Positions 8,654-17,434 of a stretch of 64,000 bases of DNA are shown here, piece by piece. The translations under genes were made by a program, and so were the position numbers. The stretch is from Sphingomonadales bacterium (GTDB taxonomy: Bacteria; Pseudomonadota; Alphaproteobacteria; Sphingomonadales; Sphingomonadaceae). The stretch spans positions 1 through 64,000 of the forward strand of contig JAGWMZ010000022.1 of the NCBI GenBank assembly GCA_028871475.1, written 5' to 3'. Positions within the stretch are counted from its first letter, which is position 1. Each line of letters starts with the position of its first letter. The notes under the pieces were generated by a model. The model was not told the origin of the DNA. It did not search any database and worked only from the letters and a program-made list of their open reading frames with translations.

Positions 8654-9886
8654 TCACACCACCTTCCGTTCGCGAAGGGCAGCGACGGCATCCGCACTCA
8701 GGCCAAGCTCACCATAGATCGCCTCATTGTGCTCACCCAGCAAGGGCGGGGCGCTGCGGGCGGAAGGTTCGCTGTCGGCAAAGCGGAAACCGGCGCGCAC
8801 CACCTCGATGGCGCCCAGCCCGGCCTCATCGAAGGGAATGTTCTGCACCAGCCGACGCAAGTGCACTTGCTCACTAGATAGCACTTCGGGAATAGTCATC
8901 ACGCGTCCGGAGGGAACGCCCGCCCGATTGAGTTGCTCCTCCCATACCGCCGCCGGGCGCGTAACCAGCGCAGCGTTGATCTGCGCGTTCAGCTCGGCAC
9001 GATGAATCTTGCGATCCTCCCGAGCGGCAAAGCGCGGGTCGGTGATGAGATCATCACGCCCCAATTCTCGCGCCAGGGCCTCAAACTGCTCCTGCTTGTT
9101 GGCCGCGATGTTGAGCGGCCCATCCGCCGCTGTAAACACGCCAGAAGGCGCCGCTGTCATGTTCTGATTGCCGATCGGACTGGGCTCGACACCGCCCAGC
9201 AGATAGTTCGACACCGCCCAGCCCAGTGCCGACAGCGTGGAATCGAGCATGGAGACATCGATAAACCGCCCCTTGCCCGTCTCCCTGCGCGCGTACAGCG
9301 CCGAGACGACTGCAAAGGCCGAAGCCAGCCCGCCCAACGTGTCGCACAGCGGATAGCCCACCCGCATCGGCGCGGACTCCTTGTCTCCGGTGATGCTCAT
9401 CACGCCGGACATGCCCTGCACGATCTGGTCATAAGCTGGATTGCCACGTAGCGGGCCTTGTTGGCCAAAGCCGGAAATGGCGCAGAAAATAAGGCCCGGA
9501 TTGACATGGCTCAACACATCATGGCCAAGACCCAGCCGGTCCATCACACCGGGGCGAAAGTTCTCGACCACGACATCGGCGTCCTTGACCAATTGCTTGA
9601 ACAGGTCGCGGCCCTCGGGCGCCTTCAGGTTGAGCGAGACAGATTTCTTGCCTGCATTTTGCGCGAGAAACGAAGTGCCCAGCAACTGTCGGTTGAGATC
9701 GGGCGCCGCTCCCAGCTGGCGGGCGAGATCACCGCCAGCCGGATTTTCCACCTTGATGACCTCGGCGCCCAGCAGCGCCATCTGATAAGTGCAATAGGGG
9801 CCGGAGAGGATGTTGGTCAGGTCCAGCACCCGCACGCCCGCCAGCAGATCCGCCTGCGGCAAGGCCCGTGGTTCCTCTGCCATCAT
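8654..9886 (-). CDS. CaiB/BaiF-type (class III) CoA-transferase
   Basis: A 410-residue CoA-transferase that moves CoA between carboxylic acids. The N-terminal LAGVRVLDLTNILSGPYCT block, GAEVIKVENPAGGD and VVVENFRPGVM are family signatures; the catalytic Asp is in NPAYDQIVQGMSG (about residue 170), where the acyl-aspartyl anhydride forms. It is the last gene of the operon, overlapping the FAD hydroxylase stop by one base (TGATG). Relatives include succinyl-CoA:citramalate, mesaconyl-CoA and benzylsuccinate transferases. In this operon it would activate the acid left after ring cleavage and hydrolysis, feeding the lyase encoded across iclR. That role is inferred from context. It could instead activate the aromatic substrate. 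Confidence 0.87.
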   Translation of the reverse strand: MMAEEPRALPQADLLAGVRVLDLTNILSGPYCTYQMALLGAEVIKVENPAGGDLARQLGAAPDLNRQLLGTSFLAQNAGKKSVSLNLKAPEGRDLFKQLVKDADVVVENFRPGVMDRLGLGHDVLSHVNPGLIFCAISGFGQQGPLRGNPAYDQIVQGMSGVMSITGDKESAPMRVGYPLCDTLGGLASAFAVVSALYARRETGKGRFIDVSMLDSTLSALGWAVSNYLLGGVEPSPIGNQNMTAAPSGVFTAADGPLNIAANKQEQFEALARELGRDDLITDPRFAAREDRKIHRAELNAQINAALVTRPAAVWEEQLNRAGVPSGRVMTIPEVLSSEQVHLRRLVQNIPFDEAGLGAIEVVRAGFRFADSEPSARSAPPLLGEHNEAIYGELGLSADAVAALRERKVV

Positions 9887-11082
9887 CAGATGTCCACCGT
9901 CATCACATCATACTTGTAGAGCCAATCATAGCGCCCTGTGATGGGCGCCCGGCTCCATTCCTGCTCCATATAGTCGATGGCCTGCGCCTCGGTTGCCAGT
10001 TCAGGCGCATGGAAGCGGCCCGTGTTGTCCTTGGCTCCCTGAACCATCTTTGTCGTGCGCTCGACGCGCGCGCCCTCATAATGGCGCAGCGCGGTTTCAG
10101 CATCGTTGAAAGCCTCCAGGCAGCGACCCAGCACGACACCATCCTCGATCGACATCACCGCCCCCTGTGCCAGGAAGGGTAATGTTGCATGGGCAGCATC
10201 GCCCAGCAGAGACACTTTGCCCTGCCCCCAGACCGGAGCGGGCTTACGTTCCATGAAGGCCCATTTCATAAGCTGCGGCGCGGCTTTGATCAGCGTCTGG
10301 ACGATCTCATGCCATCCGGCGAAATCACTGAGGCATTCATCCCGGTCGCCAATCTGCCGATAGCCTTCGCTGGCCCATGTGCCATTTTCCACCGTGCCGA
10401 CCATGTTCATCAGCGTTCCGCCGCGCAGCGGATAATTGACCAGATGCGCCCCCGGCCCGATCCAGGTCCAGCCCACCATGCGGCGCAAACTTTCCGGCAG
10501 CAACTCCATCGGGATCACCGAGCGCCAGGCAACCAGCCCATGGAACTGCGCTTCGTCGTCGCCCCACAGCTGGCGGCGAATGGCAGTCTTGACGCCATCG
10601 GCACCGATCAGCACATCGCCCTTCGCCACAGTACCATCCGCCAATCGCAGCGTCACGCCCTTGTCGTCCTGATCGAAACCCGCGACAGTCTTGCCCAGGT
10701 TGAAGACATCGGGCTTGAGTGCGCGGGCCGCATCCACCAGCGTGCCCAGCAGATCAGGGCGATAGACGGTAAGATAGGGGAAACCGTATTTTTCGATGGC
10801 ACTCTCGCCAAGATCGAACAGCGGGAATTCCCGGCCTGTATTCCACAGGCGGAACTCTTTCTTCTCCGGCGCGCAGGAGAGGCCCTTGAGCGTCTCGAAA
10901 ACGCCCAGCGCGGCCAGCGCGCGCGAACCGTTCGGGCTGATCTGGATACCAGCGCCCACTTCGCCCAGCTCCGGAGCCTGTTCATACACTTCGACATCAA
11001 GGCCGCGCTGCAACGCCGACAACGCCGCCGCCGCGCCGCCGATCCCGGCTCCCGCGATCAGGATCTTCTTGGGCTTGCTCAC
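9886..11082 (-). CDS. FAD-dependent aromatic hydroxylase (3-hydroxybenzoate 6-hydroxylase/salicylate hydroxylase type)
   Basis: A 398-residue single-component class A flavoprotein monooxygenase. It has the Rossmann dinucleotide motif GAGIGGAAAA at residues 10-19, the DG motif VLIGADGVKTAIR in the middle, and the second FAD motif SLLGDAAHATLPFLAQGA near residue 290. These enzymes use NAD(P)H and O2 to hydroxylate an aromatic acid. With a gentisate dioxygenase-like bicupin directly upstream in the operon (63-base gap), para-hydroxylation of a 3-hydroxybenzoate or methylated analogue to (methyl)gentisate is the most economical reading. Salicylate 5- or 1-hydroxylation and 6-hydroxynicotinate hydroxylation are alternatives within the same family. 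The DNA starts with MSKPKKILIAGAG and the length matches the family. Confidence 0.87.
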   Translation of the reverse strand: MSKPKKILIAGAGIGGAAAALSALQRGLDVEVYEQAPELGEVGAGIQISPNGSRALAALGVFETLKGLSCAPEKKEFRLWNTGREFPLFDLGESAIEKYGFPYLTVYRPDLLGTLVDAARALKPDVFNLGKTVAGFDQDDKGVTLRLADGTVAKGDVLIGADGVKTAIRRQLWGDDEAQFHGLVAWRSVIPMELLPESLRRMVGWTWIGPGAHLVNYPLRGGTLMNMVGTVENGTWASEGYRQIGDRDECLSDFAGWHEIVQTLIKAAPQLMKWAFMERKPAPVWGQGKVSLLGDAAHATLPFLAQGAVMSIEDGVVLGRCLEAFNDAETALRHYEGARVERTTKMVQGAKDNTGRFHAPELATEAQAIDYMEQEWSRAPITGRYDWLYKYDVMTVDI

Positions 11083-11145
11083 GAACTAAAACTCCCCTTT
11101 ACGGAAACCATGCGCAGGGCCACAGCCGCGGCCCGTCTTTTCCAT

Positions 11146-12141
11146 TCAGCCCGTCACCGTGCGCAGCCAGTCGAACGCGGCCATCACCGGCGCATCCGAA
11201 ACCTTGAGCAGCACCGCATCCTGGCTGGCGATGTGGCGATAGGAACGCCAGGCGGGCACGGCGATCGTGTCGCCAAAGCTCCAGCCGATCTCCTCGCCAT
11301 CAACCTGCGTAACGCCGCTGCCACGCACCACGGCGTAGATGATGTTGGCGGTGGTACGGCAGGGCCGGGTCGGCTTGCCGCTGTCGATCTGCTGCATGTC
11401 GAGCCGGATGGTTTTCAGTGCCGGATCGCCCAGTTGCACCGAGGCATGGGCATCGTCGAAATCCTGCCCGTGCACTGCGGCCAGACGGCTGACCGTCTCA
11501 TCCCAGCGGAACACCAGATCGCCGCCATCGGTTTCGACCACGTCCTTTTCCAGTTCACCGGGTAGCGGCTCGAAAAACATCGGTTCGAGCAGATGGACCA
11601 GTGGTACGTCGAGGAAGTCCATCCAATAGCAGTCCTCATTCCCTACGTTTTCATGGCTGTGCCAGGCCCAATTGGGGGTCAGCAGCACGTCGCCGGGCCG
11701 CATCTCCACTCTCTGGCCATCAACCACCGTATAGGTCCCGCGGCCCTCCAGAATCAGCCGCAAGGCGTTGGCCGTATGGCGGTGCGCGCGGGCGAACTCG
11801 CCGGGCCGGATCATCTGATAGGCCGCTACCAGTGTGTTGACGGTGGGATAGATGTTGCCCTCTACAGGGTTGAACATGGTGAGGTTGCGGCGCTCGGCCT
11901 TATCGGTACCGATCAGATGGCCGGCTGCGGCCAGAATTGGCTTGACCTCGCTGTATTTCCAGCGACACGGCAGGAAATTCTTCGACGGCTCGCGCCATAG
12001 AGCGGGCTTGACGCGATGCCAGCCCCCTTCCATGCCAAGCGCGGTAAAGGCCTTGTAGAGTAGGTCGAGCGAAGCGATGGCGGCGGGATTGGCCTCCACC
12101 AGCGGCGGTTGTGTCAAAAGATCGGTGCTCATGGCGCTCAC
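11146..12141 (-). CDS. Gentisate 1,2-dioxygenase-like bicupin
   Basis: A 331-residue protein with two cupin domains, the build of gentisate, salicylate and 1-hydroxy-2-naphthoate dioxygenases, which open the ring of 2,5-dihydroxybenzoates using Fe(II) and O2. The first cupin has the iron ligands His120 and His122 in AHRHTANALR and His161 in WAWHSHENVG. The second cupin (residues about 235-320, with RTTANIIYAVVRGSG and FAVPAW-like strands) lacks the His cluster, as usual. The N-terminal PLWREPSKNF-like segment (PALWREPSKN) matches this family. The start overlaps the stop of the upstream FAA hydrolase by 4 bases. An alternative start, three codons in, is possible. Gentisate or an alkylgentisate is the most likely substrate. 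Confidence 0.85.
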   Translation of the reverse strand: MSAMSTDLLTQPPLVEANPAAIASLDLLYKAFTALGMEGGWHRVKPALWREPSKNFLPCRWKYSEVKPILAAAGHLIGTDKAERRNLTMFNPVEGNIYPTVNTLVAAYQMIRPGEFARAHRHTANALRLILEGRGTYTVVDGQRVEMRPGDVLLTPNWAWHSHENVGNEDCYWMDFLDVPLVHLLEPMFFEPLPGELEKDVVETDGGDLVFRWDETVSRLAAVHGQDFDDAHASVQLGDPALKTIRLDMQQIDSGKPTRPCRTTANIIYAVVRGSGVTQVDGEEIGWSFGDTIAVPAWRSYRHIASQDAVLLKVSDAPVMAAFDWLRTVTG

Positions 12142-13049
12142 CCCAGAGGCTGCTTGACGATGGGCGGCACATAGCTGTCGGCAAAGACCTCGGTCGCACC
12201 CTGGGTGCCTTGCACCACCGGGACAGTCATCTCGCCGACATCCTGGATCCAGATATGGACCTTGTCGCCCTCGACGATCGGCCCCACGCCCTGCGGCGTG
12301 CCGGTGGCGATGATGTCACCCGGCTGCAGCGTCATCACCGCCGAGGCCGTGGCCACCATGCCCGGAATGTCGAGGACCAGATCGCGCGTGTTAGCATGTT
12401 GGCGCAGTTCACGCGTGCCGTCGGGCTTGACCACCCATAGCTTGAATTCCAGCGCCTGCGGATCGGGTACCGCATCGGCGGTGACCACCCACGGTCCCAC
12501 CGGGCAGAAAGTATCATAGGCCTTACGGAACACGCGCTCCTCGCGACCGCGCACCACCATGTCCATCAGGCAGGCATAGCCAAAGACATAGTCCTGCCAG
12601 TCCTCACGCGCGACACCGCGTGCGGTCTTGCCGATGATGATGCCCAGTTCGGCTTCGTGATGCACCTCGCGGCCCGGCACATCGGGCAGCACGATGGGAT
12701 CGTCCGGGCCCGAGAGCGCGCTGTTGGGCTTGAGGAAAAACCCCTGATTGGTGGCGCGATAGCCTGCCTGCATTTCCTTGCCATGGGCGTGATAATTCAC
12801 CGGATAGGCGATCACCTTGTTTGGCCAGGGCACGGGCGTTTCAAGCCGGACCGAGGTCAGAGGCAGGCGCTCGCCGCTGGCGGCAGCGGCCTCGATGACA
12901 GGGCGCAGGGCAGCGAAGTCACGGATCAGGCGAACCGGACCGACCGGCGGCCATTCACCAGGCGTGACGCCGGCGGCCACACTGACATCGACGATCTCAT
13001 CGCCCAGGACGACGCCAATCTTGCCTCCGTCGAAACATGCAATCTTCAC
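12138..13049 (-). CDS. Fumarylacetoacetate hydrolase-family protein (fumarylpyruvate/maleylpyruvate hydrolase)
   Basis: A 303-residue FAH-fold hydrolase, first gene of the four-gene operon. The C-terminal two thirds carry the FAH core: a VIAYPVNYHAHGKEM segment, then the metal-binding EVHHEAELGIIIG acids, a FGYACLMDMVVRGREER helix and GDIIATGTPQGVGP near the end. The first 70 residues are the short N-terminal domain of the FAHD1-like group. In gentisate pathways this enzyme splits fumarylpyruvate, or maleylpyruvate directly, into pyruvate and a C4 acid. No glutathione-dependent maleylpyruvate isomerase gene is seen in the window, which favours direct hydrolysis. The promoter region carries two dyads. 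Confidence 0.87.
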   Translation of the reverse strand: MKIACFDGGKIGVVLGDEIVDVSVAAGVTPGEWPPVGPVRLIRDFAALRPVIEAAAASGERLPLTSVRLETPVPWPNKVIAYPVNYHAHGKEMQAGYRATNQGFFLKPNSALSGPDDPIVLPDVPGREVHHEAELGIIIGKTARGVAREDWQDYVFGYACLMDMVVRGREERVFRKAYDTFCPVGPWVVTADAVPDPQALEFKLWVVKPDGTRELRQHANTRDLVLDIPGMVATASAVMTLQPGDIIATGTPQGVGPIVEGDKVHIWIQDVGEMTVPVVQGTQGATEVFADSYVPPIVKQPLG

Positions 13050-13080
13050 CGGACTTCTCCAAATTTGGCAGAACCCAATC

Positions 13081-13116
13081 GTTCTTTCTATCGGAATAAT
13101 GTTCCATTTATGGAAT
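13081..13116. promoter_or_regulatory. Two dyads upstream of the gentisate operon
   Basis: GTTCTTTCTATCGGAAT (13081-13097) fits the 17-bp motif found at iclR, with 32 bases to the start of the first operon gene. Beside it, TTCCATTTATGGAA (13102-13115) is a perfect 6-2-6 dyad. Tandem sites suggest cooperative binding, probably by the IclR protein. Confidence 0.5.
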
Positions 13117-13202
13117 GGATCTGTGCGATCATTTCATGAATGGTATGGTTTGGCGCTATGGGGTGGAAAGAAGCGGGAACAGCCCCGCCTCTTCCTCAAG
13201 GG

Positions 13203-15584
13203 TTAGAAATTGTAGCGGATGCGCCCACCGAACACGCGCGGCGCATTGATCGTAGCGGCAAAGAGTCCCCCCAGGACCGGGTTCTGGTCACCGCCCGTGT
13301 AAACGGCCTTGTTCGTCAAATTCTGCGCAAAGAAGTCGACCGAATATTTGCCGCCAGAGGCCACATAGGTCAGGCCAGCATTGAGCAGAGCATAGCCGCC
13401 GATCCGCGCATTTGCGATAAAAGCGGCCTGAATCCAGCGGCTGCTAGCGAAAGTGCTGTTCACATTGGCATCCAGATGGGCACCATTGGCGAAGCGGAAC
13501 GTGTGGACATAGTTCGCGCTGCCCGACCAGTCGGGCGAACGCATCATCTGATAGCCCGAGCAGTTCACGCTGTAATTGCGGGTGCCCGAGACCGGAGCAA
13601 AGGCGCAGCCCGTCGAAGGCGCCTTGGCATAGGCGGTCCAGACGAAGTTGCCATAGCGAGCCCGATCATACTCGCCGTTCAGCCCTACCGTGTCATTGGC
13701 CGTCAGTTTCCCACGCAGATCTATACTGACGCCCTTGGAGGTCGCGGTGCCGGCATTGATCGTGGTGGACTGGCTGGTACCATAGGCGTCAAGGCGCTGG
13801 AGCGCCTCCTGCTTGTTGTTGAAATTCCACCAGAACAGCTCGATATTCGCCTGCAGGCGACCGCCAAAGAAGCGGTTCTTGGAGCCCAGCGTATAGGCGG
13901 TGAGCGTTTCAGGCAGATAGGCTGGAACCGCCGCAACCGGCTGCCCTCCCGATTTGAAACCCGTCGAGACGGTGAAATATACCATGTTCTGCGGCGCGAT
14001 CTGATATTCGAAGCCCGCCTTGTAGTTCACCCGCTTGTCCTGCAGATGCGAGGTCAGGACATAGACCTTCTGCCCGCTGGCATCAGGCAGACCCGTAGCC
14101 GAGGCCAGACAGGGGCTGTTGGCGGGGTAGGCAACCAAGAGGCACTGCGTGCCATTGGCCACCTCATGGGTTTCATTGGTGTAACGCAGACCGCCAATCA
14201 GCTTGAAATTTCTGAACAGTTCATAGCCCGCCTGACCGAAACCGGCATAGCTCTTCGTCGAAAGGTTGGCGGTATAGGTCAGCGCCAGCGCACCGGTCGC
14301 GCCCGGGATATTGGGGCCCAGCACGCCGGGCGCCGCCGCGCCAAGATAGACGGTCGAATTGTTGTTCAACTGCTCGTCATAATAGAAGAAGCCGGCGGTA
14401 TAGGTCAGGCGGCTGCCGCCATGATCGGAAATACGCGCCTCGACGGATGTCGCCTTGGACTGCTGGGGCGCACCGGTCTGGTAATTTGTGGTGCTGTAGC
14501 CGATCCCGGGGAAATTCTGGGCCCGGATCGTCACCTTCTGATAGGCGGGAATGACGGTCAGCGTGCCAAAGCCGAGATTGACATCGGCCTGGGCATGGAC
14601 GTTCCAGCTGTTGATGTTCTGGTAGGCCTGGGAAATGTTGAAATCAGGGTTCGCCTTGAAGATGGTCTGGAACCGCTGGTTAACCAGAGGTGTCACGCCC
14701 GTCCAGCGATCGGCGGGCACATAGGCCCCGCCCGGCGTCGAAGCAGCCGGATCATAAGCGACATAGCCGGGCCCCGTGCCGCCGATGTGCTGGTAATTGC
14801 TCCACAAGCGCAGAGAAAAGTCATTCGAAGGCTTGTAGAGGACCTGCAGACGCGCGGACTCATGCTGATCATCATCGGTGCCGTCGCTGATATAACCGTC
14901 GCGGTGCACAATCTGGCCGGCGGCGCGGACCGCCACCTTATCACCCAACGCGATGTTGACAGCGGCTTCGGCATTGATGCCATTATAGCTCTGCGCGCCC
15001 AGTTGGACATAACCGGTGGTCTGGCCCAGCTTGGGCGTGGCGGCGACCAGATTGAGCGCGCCGCCTGAGGAGTTGCGCCCGTAGAGCGTCCCCTGCGGCC
15101 CCTTGAGCACCTCGACCCGGTCGAGATCGAACATGTTGCCGTTGAAGGACTGCGAACGAGCGATGTAGACGCCGTCGATGTTGAGCGACACCGAAGGATC
15201 GCTGAGCGGCGTGGTGGTGGGCGTGCCCGCGCCGCGAACGAACACCTGCGTGGCCGAACCACCCATCGCGATCTGCACCCCCGGCGTGATTCTGCTCAGG
15301 TCGGTCGTCTGGCTCGCGCCACTCTGGCGCAGCATGTCTTGGGAGACCACGTCGATCGAGATGGGCGCTTTTTGCGTGCTTTCGGACCTGCGCTGTGCCG
15401 TCACCACAATATCCGCAACGCCCATGGCCTGCGGCGTTGCCTGGTTTGCAGAATCAGGCGCGCCATGGGCGACACTGGCATTGCCAGATGCAAGGTTAAC
15501 GCCGGCAGCACAGGCCAGACCTGGTGCCAGAGCGCCAATTGCAATCCCACCAAGCAGCGAAAAGGAAGTGTTGTTCAAACGCAT
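13203..15584 (-). CDS. TonB-dependent receptor of the aromatic island
   Basis: A 793-residue outer-membrane receptor. The signal peptide ends in GLACAAG; a TonB-box-like segment (ADIVVTAQRRSESTQ) precedes the plug domain (residues about 65-170), which contains DRVEVLKGPQGTLYGRNSSGGAL, the hallmark of sphingomonad receptors of the fyuA-like/pesticin group. The barrel ends in GGRIRYNF with a terminal Phe, as required for BamA-driven insertion. It is monocistronic and lies between the gentisate operon and the lignostilbene-type oxygenase. A copy of the 17-bp dyad lies about 90 bases upstream, so it probably imports a substrate or siderophore needed by the pathway. Ligand cannot be read from sequence. 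Confidence 0.92.
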   Translation of the reverse strand: MRLNNTSFSLLGGIAIGALAPGLACAAGVNLASGNASVAHGAPDSANQATPQAMGVADIVVTAQRRSESTQKAPISIDVVSQDMLRQSGASQTTDLSRITPGVQIAMGGSATQVFVRGAGTPTTTPLSDPSVSLNIDGVYIARSQSFNGNMFDLDRVEVLKGPQGTLYGRNSSGGALNLVAATPKLGQTTGYVQLGAQSYNGINAEAAVNIALGDKVAVRAAGQIVHRDGYISDGTDDDQHESARLQVLYKPSNDFSLRLWSNYQHIGGTGPGYVAYDPAASTPGGAYVPADRWTGVTPLVNQRFQTIFKANPDFNISQAYQNINSWNVHAQADVNLGFGTLTVIPAYQKVTIRAQNFPGIGYSTTNYQTGAPQQSKATSVEARISDHGGSRLTYTAGFFYYDEQLNNNSTVYLGAAAPGVLGPNIPGATGALALTYTANLSTKSYAGFGQAGYELFRNFKLIGGLRYTNETHEVANGTQCLLVAYPANSPCLASATGLPDASGQKVYVLTSHLQDKRVNYKAGFEYQIAPQNMVYFTVSTGFKSGGQPVAAVPAYLPETLTAYTLGSKNRFFGGRLQANIELFWWNFNNKQEALQRLDAYGTSQSTTINAGTATSKGVSIDLRGKLTANDTVGLNGEYDRARYGNFVWTAYAKAPSTGCAFAPVSGTRNYSVNCSGYQMMRSPDWSGSANYVHTFRFANGAHLDANVNSTFASSRWIQAAFIANARIGGYALLNAGLTYVASGGKYSVDFFAQNLTNKAVYTGGDQNPVLGGLFAATINAPRVFGGRIRYNF

Positions 15585-15671
15585 CGGTATTCCTCACCCG
15601 TGATTTTGGATTGGCTCCGAAGCAAACATGCAGCGCATGCGTCGCTTGATTCGGCACCGCTTGTTACATCC

Positions 15672-15688
15672 GTTCTATCTGACGGAAC
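15672..15688. promoter_or_regulatory. 17-bp dyad upstream of the TonB receptor
   Basis: GTTCTATCTGACGGAAC, 88 bases upstream of the receptor start. On the minus strand a TTGACC (15724-15719) and TATAAA (15703-15698), spaced by 15, lie just before it, so the dyad would sit near the transcription start. This is the best match to the island consensus. Confidence 0.6.
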
Positions 15689-15783
15689 ATCATTCTTTTT
15701 ATAGAAATGCTCGACGGCGGTCAAGGCGGCAATTTGCGGCGCAGCGTCAAACTTGCCTCATCAAAGTTTTCAACGAACACGCC

Positions 15784-15825
15784 TTGACCACCGCATTATC
15801 AGAACGTAATTCTCTCTGACGGAAC
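15784..15825 (+). promoter_or_regulatory. Promoter and 17-bp dyad of the oxygenase-flavoprotein operon
   Basis: TTGACC at 15784-15789 and TAATTC at 15807-15812, 17 bases apart, make a reasonable sigma-70 promoter. ATTCTCTCTGACGGAAC (15809-15825) overlaps the -10 element and agrees with the 15672 copy at 15 of 17 positions. The gene starts 81 bases downstream. The rest of 15585-15905 is non-coding. Confidence 0.5.
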
Positions 15826-15905
15826 TAAAAGGGGCGCTCAAAAGCCCATAATGAAGGTGTTCCTGCGGCCGACTCGGGAGGCCAGCGGCGTGAGAGGAGA
15901 TCAGG

Positions 15906-17384
15906 ATGACGACCACTTTCCCCAAGACACCCAGCTTCACCGGTTTCAACACGCCCTCCCGCGTGGAGGCCGACGTGCAGGATCTGAATGTGGAGCAGGG
16001 CACAATACCTTCAGACATGGACGGGGCATTCTACCGCGTGCAGCCCGAGCATCAGTTTCCGCCCCTCTTGGGCGACGATATCGCCTTCAACGGCGACGGC
16101 ATGATCTCGATGTTCCGTATTCGGGGCGGCCGCTGCGATTTTCACCAGCGCTGGGCCAAAACCGACAAGTGGAAGCTGGAGAATAAGGCTGGGCGGGCCC
16201 TGTTCGGCGCCTATCGCAATCCGCTGACCGATGACGAGACGGTGAAAGGCAAGATCCGCGGTACCGCCAACACCAACGCCTATATTCACGGCGGGCGGCT
16301 CTATGCGTTGAAGGAAGACTCACCCGCGCTGGTGATGGACCCTGCGACTTTGGAGACCCAGGGATACACACTCTTCGACGGCAAAATGACCGGCGAAACC
16401 TTTACCGCCCACCCCAAGACCGACCCCGACACAGGCAATCTCTGCGGCTTCGGCTATGCTTCCAAGGGCGTGCTGACCAAAGATATGACCTATTACGAGG
16501 TCAGCCCAAACGGCGAGTTACTCTTCGAGATCTGGTGGGAAAATCCCTATTATTGCATGGTGCACGACTTCGCTATCACCAGGGACTACGCTCTGTTCCC
16601 GGTGATGCCCATGACCAGCAACTGGGAGCGGCTGGAGGCAAAACAGCCACATTTCGGCTTTGACACCACCCTGCCCAGCTATCTCGCCGTGGTACCACGC
16701 AAACCCGGCACGACCGCTGCTGACATCCGCTGGTTCAAGGGGCCGACATGCTTTGCCGGCCATGTGATGAACGCCTGGAACGAGGGGGCAAAGATTACCC
16801 TCGACCTGCCTGTCGCTGCCAACACCATGATGCCCTTCTTCCCCGACATGAGCGGCAAGCCCTTCGATCCGGTAGCGGGCAGCACCTATCTGTCGCGCTG
16901 GACTGTCGATCTCTCCCAGAACGAGGAGGAATACCACGCGCAAAAGCTGTCGGATATGATCGGCGAGTTCCCCAAATTCGATGATCGCGTCACTGGGCGC
17001 AAGTATCGCTATGGCTGGATGGTCGTGATCGATCCTTCGCAGCCAGTGGAGATGAAAGGCGGCAGCGCGGGCGGCTGGGTGATGAACACGCTGGGCATGG
17101 TCGATCTGGAAACCGGCACCGAGCAGAAATATTGGGTCGGGCCGACCTCCTCGATCCAGGAGCCCTGCTTCGTTCCCCGCTCGAAGAACGCGCCCGAGGG
17201 CGATGGCTGGATTGTGCTGGTGGTCAATCGCCTCGAAAGCCGCAGCAGCGACCTGCTGATCTTTGAGGCAACCCAGATATCCAGGGGACCAATCGCGACC
17301 ATCAACATTCCTGTCCGTCTGCGCTTTGGCCTGCATGGCAATTGGGCCAGCGTCGAGGATCTGAATGTGCTCGACCATGTCTGA
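15906..17384 (+). CDS. Lignostilbene/isoeugenol-type carotenoid cleavage oxygenase
   Basis: A 492-residue, seven-bladed propeller non-haem iron oxygenase that splits the C=C side chain of 4-hydroxystilbenes or 4-propenylphenols, giving aromatic aldehydes. The four Fe(II) His ligands are His169 (FTAHPKTD), His220 (MVHDFA), His286 (AGHVMNAW) and His477 (GLHGNWAS), spaced as in Novosphingobium NOV1 and LSD. Tyr103 (GAYRNP) and Lys136 (YALKED) correspond to the residues that bind the 4-hydroxyl group in NOV1, so a para-hydroxyphenyl substrate is likely. A good GAGAGGAG ribosome site precedes the ATG. The next gene is a 4-alkylphenol hydroxylase-type flavoprotein 50 bases downstream, on the same transcript. 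Confidence 0.9.
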   Translation: MTTTFPKTPSFTGFNTPSRVEADVQDLNVEQGTIPSDMDGAFYRVQPEHQFPPLLGDDIAFNGDGMISMFRIRGGRCDFHQRWAKTDKWKLENKAGRALFGAYRNPLTDDETVKGKIRGTANTNAYIHGGRLYALKEDSPALVMDPATLETQGYTLFDGKMTGETFTAHPKTDPDTGNLCGFGYASKGVLTKDMTYYEVSPNGELLFEIWWENPYYCMVHDFAITRDYALFPVMPMTSNWERLEAKQPHFGFDTTLPSYLAVVPRKPGTTAADIRWFKGPTCFAGHVMNAWNEGAKITLDLPVAANTMMPFFPDMSGKPFDPVAGSTYLSRWTVDLSQNEEEYHAQKLSDMIGEFPKFDDRVTGRKYRYGWMVVIDPSQPVEMKGGSAGGWVMNTLGMVDLETGTEQKYWVGPTSSIQEPCFVPRSKNAPEGDGWIVLVVNRLESRSSDLLIFEATQISRGPIATINIPVRLRFGLHGNWASVEDLNVLDHV

Positions 17385-17434
17385 CGTCAGCATGATGCCG
17401 CGCGCCATCCTCCCGCTTCACGAGTAATCGATCC

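Noticed and set aside
13140..15068. Long open frame on the plus strand (642 codons)
   Set aside because: It is the antisense shadow of the TonB receptor, with Arg/Gly/Ile-rich low-complexity content, no ribosome site and no known motif.
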